The notes under the pieces are model-generated. The model searched no databases. It worked only from the letters and a program-made list of their open reading frames with translations, and was not told the DNA's origin. From positions 22,542,001 through 22,606,000 of the forward strand of contig JAYKYS010000005.1 of assembly GCA_036924285.1 (NCBI GenBank): a stretch of DNA of 64,000 nt, in the 5' to 3' direction. The stretch's first letter is position 1. Every line of letters starts with the position of its first letter. Below are positions 55,824 to 64,000 of this stretch, one piece after another. Both the position numbers and the translations under genes were made by a program. The DNA comes from Asterella californica (Eukaryota > Streptophyta > Marchantiopsida > Marchantiales > Aytoniaceae).

Positions 55824-56420
55824 TCAGGATATACATAGAAGACCATTCGACTTCTCTGTCAGTCCGTTAGCTTTCGGGTTGTACGGCGTTGTCTTCTGAT
55901 GCTTTATCTTGAAGTATTGGGTCATGAGGAAAATAGTCTCATTTAAGAAATGAGTACCCCTATCTGATACCAATTCCAGCAGACATCCGTATCGAGTGAT
56001 AATGTTGTGCCAGAGGAACCTGGCTACCACTGCGACGTCGTTCTTCCTTGTGGCTTCGCCTTCCTCCATCTTGGTAGCATAGTCGGTAGCTATCAAAATA
56101 TACTGTGCTCGTGTTCTTCTAGCCACCGGGGCGATAGATCCAACAAAGTCGATTCTTCACTTTTCAAAAGGAGCAAGCGGAAGAATGGGAGTAAGAGGCC
56201 ACCTAGTAGTAGCTGTTGGTCTTTCCACCCTCTGGCACGCATCACATTTCCTGATCTCCTGAAAAGTGTCTCTGTACATGGTCGGTCACCAGTAACCGGC
56301 ATCCAACATCTTCTTCATTGTAATCTTCAGTCCGTAATGACCCCCAGCATCTTCGTAGTGAAGACCCGTGATCACTGGCTTAATCTCTGATAGGCTCAAG
56401 GCATCTCCTTAGCTTCTCGT
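55824..56420 (-). pseudogene. BIG integrase zinc and catalytic domains, broken by Trp-to-stop changes
   Basis: Zinc part: LHYEDAGGHYG ... IRKCDACQRV (HHCC) at 56.37-56.22 kb, with DAGYW-TGA-PTMY (56286-56288). Then PFEK-TGA-RIDFVGS (56157-56159). Catalytic part: IATDYATK, LLELVSDRGTHFLNE and NPKANGLTEKSNG, D and E 35 residues apart. The ORF ends at 55824 within ..GLLCIS. Confidence 0.9.
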
Positions 56421-57716
56421 CATGTCCCTTCCTAAACAGGATACCCTGGAAGATGGCATAAGACCTTGCCTATGTAAGAAGACATCCTTCTGCTCTGCAT
56501 CCAATCCCTCGGGATACTGTTGGTCTTCCAAGAACTTCCTTAAGTCCTTGAAGATCGACTCTTCTGTGGAAGTCGCAAAGACTGGATTAGAAGATCTAGT
56601 CTCGTCTTCTGGGAAGCAGGCGGTACGCCCCCCCTCAGATGAAAGTGTCTCTGTGAAAACTGAAAACAGCTTCTCGTCAGAGAACTCGTCTTCCACTTCA
56701 TCTTCTCGTTGTTCCGTCTCCAATCTGGATAGGTAGTCAGCATTAACATGCTGTCTTCTAGGCCTGTACTCAACTGTGTAAGTAAATTTCTGGAGTAGAA
56801 GAATCCACCTAGCTATCCTACCAAATAAATCTGCTTTTCTTCACAAGATGTTTTAAAGAAAAATGATCCACATAGAAGACAAACGGGTTGGCTAGAAGAT
56901 AGTGCCTAAACTTTCTACAGGAGTAAATCATGCCAAGACACTCCCTTTCAGTTGTAGAGTACTTCTTCTCTGCATCACTGAGTTGTCTTCCCGCATAGTA
57001 GATGGGATAATCCTTCTTCTTCTCATCTTTCTGACTCAATACCACCCCTATGGCAAAAGCAGAAACATCCACATAAATATGGAAGACTCTCTCCCAATCA
57101 GGTGGCCTTAGGACAGGGGATTCGGACAGAAGTCTCTTCATTTCTTCTAATGCTTCATGCTGCTCAGAAGACCAAATGTAAGGTTCGTCCTTCTTCAGCA
57201 ACTTGGTAAGTCTTCCTGCTACCTCTGCGTACTTGTCAATAAACCTCCTGTAGTATCCTACGTTGCCCAAGAAGCTTCTCAACTGAGTCAGGTTAGCAAG
57301 TGGGTGAAGTTTCATGATGACTTCTACCTTAGCACAGTCGACTTCTATACCTCTTCCAGAAATCCTATGTCCTAGCAAAATTCTCTCTGACATACCAAAG
57401 AAGCACTTCTCAGGGTGAAGAGCCAAACGATGTTCTCTACACTTCAAACACTTCCTTAGAAATATCAGGTGGTCTTCTTTCGATCCAAACACACAGAAAT
57501 CATCCAAGAAGATCTCCATGAAAGTGCAAAGATACTCCTTGAAGATTGTAATCATCAATCTCTGGAATGTGGCGGGCGCGTTGCATAAACCAAACGGCAT
57601 TTGATTGTACGTGTACGTGCCTCAATCAGTAGTGAAAGTGATTTTCGACTTGTCTTCTTCTCTGATTGAAACTTGGTTGTACCCAGAATACTCATCCAGG
57701 AAGCTGTAGAACTCAT
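56421..57716 (-). pseudogene. BIG RT palm/thumb and RNase H
   Basis: MPFGLCNAPATFQRLMITIF (57.60 kb), MEIFLDDFCVFG with FLDD in the YxDD position, LHPEKCFFGMSERILLGHRI, FLGNVGYYRRFIDKYAEV. RNase H: FHIYVDVSAFAIGVVLSQ (first catalytic D kept), STTERECLGMIYSCRKFRHY, FYVDHFSLKHLVKK. A one-base insertion in an A-run at about 56,829 shifts the frame; LFGRIARWILLLQKFTY and RRQHVNADYLSRLE continue in the other frame to a 100-residue acidic linker ending near 56,409. TGA at 57622-57624 replaces the Trp of TTDWGTY, and another stop lies at 57715-57717. Confidence 0.92.
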
Positions 57717-57717
57717 G

Positions 57718-58694
57718 TCATGCTACCTGGTCTAACACAGAATCAGTGAACGATAAAGGATGATGATCCTTTTTCGTGGCCAAGTTCAGCTTCCGGAAGT
57801 CCTGACATACTCGGATCTTCCCTGTCTGCTTCTTGGGTACGATGACAATAGGAGCTACCCACTCACTACTAAGTACTGGGAAGATGACTCCCGCCTTCAG
57901 ATACTGGTCGATCTGGTCCTTCATCAGAAGCGAGTACTTGGGGTTGAGCCGATACTGCCTCTGTTGTGCAGGAACAACACCTTCGAGCAAGTCAATGCGA
58001 TGCTCTCCCAATTCTCGAGGTATGCCCTTCATGTCTTCTATGGTCCACGCGAAGACATCCTGGAACTCTGTCAAAAGTTCTCGGAAGTCTTCCAATTGCT
58101 GGCCCTCGATCACCTTGGAAAGCTTCAGCTTCTTCCCAGGAGCAACCTCCATTTCTTGAAGATCATCCGGGTTTACCATTCCTTCAGTGTGACTGTACTC
58201 ACTGGCACCAAAGTATTCTGGTTTGGGAGCTTCTTTTGGTTCAGATTCGTCTTCTGGAAGACCAGCTGTCGGATCTTCCGAAGGGAAGACGGTATCTTCG
58301 TCTTCTGGAAGACCAACTGTCGGATCTTCCGAAGGGAAGACGGTACTTTCATCTTTTGGAAGCTCTTCTTCCGCAACTTCGTAGCACTCAATGTATCCAC
58401 AGATCACTTCTTCTGCTACTTCTGTAGTACACAAGTTATTCACCACAAACTCATTGTATCGTTCATCCATGTCAGAAGACGCAGCTGAGTCTTCTGAAGT
58501 GTACCCCTCTGTCGTAGAAGGAGTTTCACCTTGGTGTCCAATCTTGATCCAAGGAAGCGAGACCTTGGTCTTCTCACCTGGCTTGGGTGTAGGATTAAGA
58601 AATCTCAAACGATGTCTTCTCCAATCGGTATTGACATTTGCAGCATACAGCCATGGTCTTCCTATCAACACCTGATATCCAACCCTAGCTACAG
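57718..58694 (-). pseudogene. BIG protease end, acidic linker and RT fingers
   Basis: LIGRPWLYAANVNTDWRRHR follows the protease domain. The acidic linker (residues ~70-155) contains a 17-residue tandem repeat VFPSEDPTVGLPEDEDT (51-bp unit, 58247-58365). RT begins QYRLNPKYSLLMKDQIDQYL and reaches SSEWVAPIVIVPKKQTGKIR, VCQDFRKLNLATKKDHHPLS. The frame ends at the 57715-57717 stop, before YSGYNQVSI in the same frame. Confidence 0.92.
58247..58365. repeat. 51-bp tandem duplication within BIG pol
   Basis: TCGTCTTCTGGAAGACCA(G/A)C begins at 58247 and 58298, with a partial third unit at 58349. In frame, it encodes two copies of a 17-residue acidic Pro/Ser-rich repeat. Probably replication slippage. 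Confidence 0.9.
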
Positions 58695-59088
58695 GTCACA
58701 AAATGATGTAAGTGAGGTAAAAAGATACTCCCTCAATTACCGTCAAGACATCTTTCAATTGTCCCAAAGGTCGTCTTCTGGTCTGGTCCGCCATTCTGAG
58801 GATTCTCGGAGTAGGCTGGAACTCAGTGAAGCCTAGGACATGCGCCGTTTCTTCAGTCATGATGTTAACTCCGGAGCCGGAATCAATGGGTACCAACTTC
58901 AGAAGACAGCCATGGATCTCCATATCAAGTTCTGGGGCTCCCAAGTCCTCATGCTCTATCCTTAAGATCGGGGTGCTCTGGGGAAGTTTAGCCATTCTCC
59001 TCTTCCTCGATCCTCGAAGCACAGATTGTAATAACCTCTTGTAACCAACGTTGTCATCCAATAGTTGTTGGAAGGTTACATCCGCCTT
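58695..59088 (-). pseudogene. BIG aspartic protease
   Basis: DMEIHGCLLKLVPIDSGSGV then NIMTEETAHVLGF: DSGS at the active site in the hydrophobic-D-S-G context. Then PTPRILRMADQTRRRPLGQL. Ends at a TGA just before the RPWL strand (…YIIL-stop-PVARVGYQ), another stop inside the polyprotein. Confidence 0.85.
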
Positions 59089-59094
59089 CTGATT

Positions 59095-61720
59095 TCACAA
59101 GTCTCGCAAGAAGTCGTAAGGGGATCGCTTCAGAAGAGTGACTGGTGTTTCCAACATGGAAGATGTAGTAGCTGCTTCCTTGGGTGGAAGATCAGAATGG
59201 TGTCTTCCCTCGACTGGAGGTTGTTTCCGTGAGACAGGGCCTGCCGTAGTCGGTGGAGGAAGTTGCTGTACTATCTTCCGTCGCTTCTCTAGCTCTTCTT
59301 GCATGATTGCTTCAACTTCTTGTCTAATGTCAGGAGCAAAGTACTTCAGATTTTCTCGGTCGTAAGTAGGAGAAGAAGACCGCTCAGGGGAAGATGACCT
59401 CTCCTTTCGCTGCTTCTTCTTCTTAATCTCCTTCTGACGGGATTCTGACTTCCCTTTGCTTCTGGTACTTACCTTGAACACCTCTTCATCCAAGACTTCT
59501 TCTGGAGGCCAACTGTCTGAATCGGGGCAAGGGCTCCAAATAGTGCCATCCGCCAAAGTGAAAGAGGAAGCTGCCTCAAGTGACTTCGTCTTCTGGACTT
59601 CGTCTTCTGGACTTCGTCTTCTGAGCTGCAGTCATCTTCTGCAGCTGAGGTTCCTTTCCTTCGTGCTTCCCGAGGTCTGGTTCGTCTTCCTCGATATGGA
59701 GACAATCCATACAATCCCCATGATCTTCTTCTTCTACCGTGATGTGCTGTACCACTGCTAGCTCGAGTTTAGAAGCTGATGCAGCTTCTGCAGGAGGCGT
59801 GGTCTCTGCAAATCTAACCATTTGCCGTGGCCGTAAGGTCTGAGGACAATTTTCTGTGAAATGTCCGGCTTCCTTACAGTTCCCACACAAGGGCACTTGC
59901 CCAATCTATCTTCTTGGATGAGGACAGGGGACCATCAGTGTCTTGTCTCTCCATAATTATTGCACGCTCCAAGAAGAGGGTTTAGAGGTCGTTGTGATGA
60001 AGAAGGTTGCCAAGGCGTCCTGGTCTGTACATTACTAGCTCTATCCCTAGGTACATAACGATTATATTGGGCGGGAGGAGTAGGAGTGAAGGGTTGTATC
60101 GTCTCGATCCTATAGCAGGTTTCCCCACTGGGATCGTGTAGATATCCCTCATCGTCTTCTTCCCAGCCTGCCCAATTGACAACTTGGTCCTGCATACACT
60201 GATCTCTGGTGTGCCCGGAAGAGTTACAAAGGTTTGGCGGGGAAGCCGTTGGTTGCTTCCGCTTGTCCTTCTGGTTCAGAAGATGAACTTTCAGGTCGGC
60301 AAACTGCTTCAGAACTTCATCGATACGGGGATCAGGTGCAGACTGAATGATCTGAGTCTTAGGCATCTTCTGCACAACTTCTTCCTTTGATCGTGTCTTC
60401 TCCTTCTTCTTCTTTCGTGTCTTCTTCTCTTGTTCAGATTCGGATTCTGAATTTTCGACCGTAGACTCTTTTGAAGTAGAGGATGCTTCCGAATCACTGT
60501 TATCAGTTTCAGTGGACTTGGACTTCCTAGAAGACTTCTTCGACTTCTTGGATTTCTTCGGGGTCTTCCCTCTGTCTTTCGTCATATTCCGAGTGATGCT
60601 CGAGGTTTCATACTGCTCGGCATGCTTCTGTACTTCTACTAAATCATCACCTCCTCCTCTTCTGCAGTACAACTCCATATCCAGAGACAATCCTCCCAAG
60701 TACCAGTCCACGGCTTGCTGGGCACAATAACCGGGTCTTCTTTGGTTCTGAGGGATGTGATCCAGGAGGTCTACAAACCTCTCGGTGTAATCCCGCATTG
60801 TCTCTTTCTTCTTCCGTTCGAATCTCTGAAGTTCTATGAGGGTCATCCGATCATAGCCCACTCCTCTGAACCTCTTCAGAAAAGCTGCCTTCAGAGTAGG
60901 CCAAGCGGCCATTACTAATCCATCATCCAACATTTTACTCATTCATTTCCTTCCCTTCCCTACGATCAAACTGGGAAATACACGGAGCCTGTCGACATCC
61001 GAGTCTTCCTTGTTGGATCGAGAGATCGTCTCGAACATCGTGATGAAGTCATCCGCGTCAGCATCATCGTCGTACGGATGATACTTTTGTCGAGTGTGGG
61101 AAGCCATGTCGATTGCCGGCTGGTGCGACTGCCAACTTCTTCCTCCCTCAGGCCCAGGTGGTGGAGATGGTCTTCTCGAAGGTCCAGGCCTATCTGAATC
61201 ACGAAGGTCGTCTCCTGAGTCAGAGCTACTGTCGCTATCGTCTTCTGAGACGTCTGGAACAATCTCCTCTGGTCTTTCTTCACCTTGAGAAGTCTCTTCC
61301 GTACTTGGGAAGACGTCTTCTGATTAACTAGTACCAAAATCTACTTTATATACGTGATCATCCGGTTGGCTTCTGTCTTCTCCAAAGATTATGCTCGAGA
61401 TGGAAGGTTCTTCCAACTCTACTGATCGGATCTTCCTGAGCTCTTCTTCTTTCCTTTGGTGTCTCAGGGATATCCGCTGCTCTCTAGAAGCGGTTCGCTG
61501 GGGTGAATGTACCCACTCAGGATCTTTATCCGTGCGTCTTCTGCTTCTTCCTCTGATCGGAGACATCCACCAGAGTGCTGAGAAGAGATGTCCCTCTTCT
61601 TCTAATACTAGATCCGGCAGACTGAATGTCTGAACAATCGATTATAGGTCCGGAACGTCTTCTTCCCTGCTTCCTGTTGTACTCACTGCAGTCTTCCCAG
61701 ATCGAGTCTTTCAAGAAGCT
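59095..61720 (-). pseudogene. BIG gag polyprotein, three Cys/His motifs, several stops
   Basis: N-terminal part (61.72-60.95 kb) is Arg/Ser/Asp-rich (MSPIRGRSRRRTDKDPEW, then SEDVFPSTEETSQ) and enters the capsid: YDDDADADDFITMFETISRS, then AAWPTLKAAFLKRFRGVGYD, FERKKKETMRDYTERFVDLL (60942-59935 open). A Lys/Ser-rich stretch follows (SKKSSRKSKSTETDNSDSEA). Cys/His motifs: NLCNSSGHTRDQC (first Cys missing), CNNYGETRH, and a full knuckle CGNCKEAGHFTENC at 59.88 kb. 59556-59095 is a charged linker to the protease (RQEVEAIMQEELEKRRKIVQ). Stops at the ..DFGTS and ..GKGRK borders separate the pieces. Confidence 0.85.
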
Positions 61721-61899
61721 CTTGGAAGTGAGGAAGCGGCTTCTTCCAGTTCCCCCTGATGTATCTTATCGGCTTCTGGTTGCGGTTCTTGTCTTCTAGC
61801 AAGATAGAGTTTCACAGCACATTCAACTACAACCGAAGTTAGTTCGAAATGAAACTAACTACTGGCACACAGATCCAAGAAGCTTAGAACAAAAGTTAC
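61721..61899 (-). other. BIG leader between PBS and gag
   Basis: About 180 bp without a coding signature, holding CTAAGTAACTTTTG and similar AT-rich sequence before the Ser/Arg-rich start of gag. Confidence 0.35.
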
Positions 61900-61919
61900 T
61901 AAGATGAAATCAGGCGCCA
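61900..61919 (-). other. PBS-like site TTTTTGGCGCC of BIG
   Basis: The minus strand reads GCATCATTTTTGGCGCCTGA. TGGCGCC is the typical start of gypsy primer-binding sites, and the preceding CA could be an LTR end. It lies between repeat copy R and gag, as expected. The match to any tRNA beyond the first seven bases is not clear. Confidence 0.5.
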
Positions 61920-62005
61920 AAAATGATGCTCACTATATGTAGTGTCGCAGGATTACTCCTTTTGTCCATTTACTATACAAGATATCGTTCTCACAGAGGA
62001 TTTGC

Positions 62006-64000
62006 ACAAGTAACGCTGCTCTAAGTTCTAAGATCTGTTCAAACACACAAACACACGGGTTTTGTCTAGAAATCCCATCTTCTCACAAAACCATGCGTCT
62101 TCCGGACACGCCAAAAGGTGCTCTAGACCTAAACAAACAACTACTAACTAAAATATCACACAACTATTCACAGAGAAGCTCGGGAAGACGCTTCCTGCTT
62201 CCACGTCACTTCTTCCGATCTTCTCAATACCGTCTTCCCGAAGCAATTCTCGGCTTTTGGAGGTTCAACTCGGCTTCTCACACCTCCAGAAGACTGTTCT
62301 TGCTTCGTAGAAGTCGACTAGCAACGGCTGTTACACTTTACTCTCCCACTCACATTTCAACGAGTTATATTAATCACAGGGTGTATACCCTCTGTAGCCT
62401 TCCCAAGCTTCTGCCTACGGAAATGATCTTCCTGCAGCACTACAACGACATTCACGTTCACGGAAGCTCAATAGAAGTCTCAGAAGCTCACTAGAAGAAG
62501 ATAAGAAGATGGGGAAGATGGGAGAAGATGGAGAAGAAGGGAAAATCCAAACAAGAGAAAACAAGATGAAAAGGAGAAATTAAGATTCTGACAGGCTTCT
62601 AGTCCGGATCTTGACTAACAAGCCATCCCTGCTTGTAATAGTTTGAGGAGGAAGACAACAAACGTGCGTACAGTTGCACCGTCTTCTACTTGAGGATGTC
62701 GTCTTCTGCTGTGAGAAGAAGGCTTCTTTCTTCTTCTCTCGCTGCTCCGACTACTCTGTCTTCTGAGATCTCTTACGCATAAGACCGTCCGTACGTAGAT
62801 CCGAAGTGCTCTACTGGACGAGCCAAGCTGTGAATCTGCACAACTGCTGACAGTCATCGCCACTCAAGAAGAACGCTTCCCATGCACAATCGGGAGTGAA
62901 TCCAAGAAAACCCACCACCCAGAAGACATGGACAAGCTTCTGCACTCAAATCAGCAATCTATTCCCCGAGAAGAAGTCACATTGGCATTGGGAAGCTCAC
63001 TTCCTCTACTTCCTGCTCCTACTCCTCGACACACCAGTCTAGCCAACAAGACTGCACGAGGATGCCTTTCCTAGTTCCTAAATTGTCCACTACCTCTATC
63101 TACATCTTCAAACCACTGCGGGTAACGAGCATGCAGACCCCTCCGGTATAATCCCAGTCTATTCGTATGTCTCAAACATCGAGTGTAGTGTGTGTGCGCA
63201 TAGTACACAACAACGTACTTAGTGCGTCCCTCAAATGTGTACACTCTGTCTAACATGCACCGTGTGTGATGTGTGTGTACAGCAGGAGTAATGTGGATTA
63301 TGTGTCCAAAATCTTACTCTTCGATCCTACTTATGTCTCTGCCACGAGGAAACAGAGAGAACCACCACCATGGAGAGAAAAGCTGCCCTTCCACATGCAA
63401 GCGGTTTCCCTTTCCTGTTCTTGCGCTTCCTACTCTGCCACATGGCTGCCTAACTAAACTGCCATCCCTAAGATAGCATGTTCGGTTCTTACTACGTTTA
63501 GAAATGTCAACTTGTCTCCTACGTTTGCTACCTACTCTGATTGCTCGGAGGCAATCTCTACCTGATATGCTCCTATCGGAACTACTAACTCGGCTTCTGA
63601 TAAGCTGGAAAGCCTTGCAATTACCTCGGGTGTCATCGAGATGGCTTCCTCAATAGTCGTCGTTGGCTCTACTGCTGCTGCTTCTGCTTCTGCTTCGGAA
63701 GACGGAAGCGTCTTCTGGGAAGCTGGGTCGACTTGTGCTTCCTGGCTCTTTTGAGGCACTAGTCCGACACTGGGAGCCATGATGACCTCATAGGGATCCG
63801 GGGAAGTCGCTTCCTCCACTCGGAATATCTGGAAAGACAGCTTTTCTTCTTATCTTCCGAGGCTTCTTTCGAGGTCTTCTCGGCTTCCAACGATGTCACT
63901 ACCAAGTGGACAGCGAGGTCGAACTCCTCCTTCTCCAATTCGGATCCAGTCGATGGTGCTGGAGCTTGGGAAGATGCAGTTGCAGGTGGCGGAATCAAGG
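62006..64000 (-). repeat. Direct repeat copy R of BIG, upstream of gag; runs off the window
   Basis: Matches 38982-40990. The coding part (63532-63998) is shifted out of frame relative to the left copy and has a Glu/Ala-rich expansion (SEAEAEAAAVE, a GCTTCT-type microsatellite at 63.68 kb). About 60-90 nt separate its end from the PBS-like TGGCGCC. Confidence 0.88.

Larger units (their letters stand above)
38982..64000 (-). mobile_element. Very large Ty3/gypsy element (BIG), extends beyond the window, with a nested insertion
   Basis: Minus-strand order from the right edge: repeat copy R (64000-62006), PBS-like TGGCGCC (61919-61913), gag, protease, RT, RNase H, integrase (61.7-55.3 kb), a 2-kb noncoding stretch rich in GAAGAC/GTCTTC, an extra ORF, a noncoding tail and the end at 38,982, where repeat copy L stops and an unrelated G3 integrase begins. 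The extra ORF is interrupted by the G1 tandem element (42,364-52,874). Excluding that insertion, at least 14.5 kb of BIG lies in the window. Whether the L/R repeats are giant LTRs or tandem internal segments is undecided. Confidence 0.8.

Noticed and set aside
57760..58488. A 242-codon plus-strand frame opposite BIG pol
   Set aside because: It is antisense to well-supported protease-RT coding sequence and its residues mirror the repeated acidic linker.

Overview
This window is plant-like nuclear DNA: one intron-bearing host gene at the left edge, then a long, repeat-dominated tract of nested and decayed LTR retrotransposons. The assignment to a streptophyte (land plant or charophyte) rests on three things seen in the sequence. 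These are a primer-binding site TGGTATCAGAGC typical of plant Ty1/copia elements, a tRNA-Asp-like primer site TTTTTGGTTCCGTTGCCGGG typical of plant Ty3/gypsy elements, and short GT-AG introns of about 60-230 bp. I cannot name the species. No CRISPR, operon, rRNA or intact tRNA was seen.

Region by region. 1-8.4 kb (minus strand): a multi-exon gene whose exons follow, in order, the MMS1_N/beta-propeller part of the DDB1/CPSF-A family. Further left lie exon-like segments, one with a C-x2-C...C-x2-G-H-x4-C zinc-finger-like motif. 8.4-12.8 kb: intergenic DNA with an old LTR remnant, a tRNA-derived fragment and a hairpin that recurs at 26.5 kb. 12.8-21.3 kb: one Ty1/copia element flanked by a 5-bp target-site duplication (GGACA), whose interior contains a large inverted duplication of the integrase region. 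21.3-25.1 kb: exon-like segments of an unrecognised gene, including a fourfold tandem repeat of an exon-like unit. 25.1-31.8 kb: AT-rich DNA with an inverted-repeat pair, a degenerate gypsy integrase fragment and a PIF/Harbinger-like fragment. 31.8-35.6 kb: an old minus-strand gypsy element of the family here called G1.

37.1-64 kb: a nest. A very large minus-strand Ty3/gypsy element (here called BIG) runs from about 38,982 past the right edge. It has gag, protease, RT, RNase H and integrase at 61.7-55.3 kb, then an extra coiled-coil ORF. The last ~2 kb at its left end, including the C-terminal part of that extra ORF, is repeated in direct orientation at 62.0-64.0 kb, upstream of gag. The extra ORF is split by a younger plus-strand G1 insertion (42,364-52,874) with structure LTR-internal-LTR-partial internal-LTR tail, flanked by GAAC. 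The G1 copy has lost the RT catalytic core but keeps a conserved, separate zinc-knuckle ORF ahead of gag.

How the parts relate: the retroelements all carry inactivating changes. A striking share are in-frame stops at places where the surrounding motif predicts tryptophan (TGG to TGA/TAG), as expected from deamination of methylated cytosine. Two frameshifts coincide with perfect or near-perfect palindromes. Only the host gene on the left, and perhaps the unrecognised segments at 21-25 kb, look like cellular genes.
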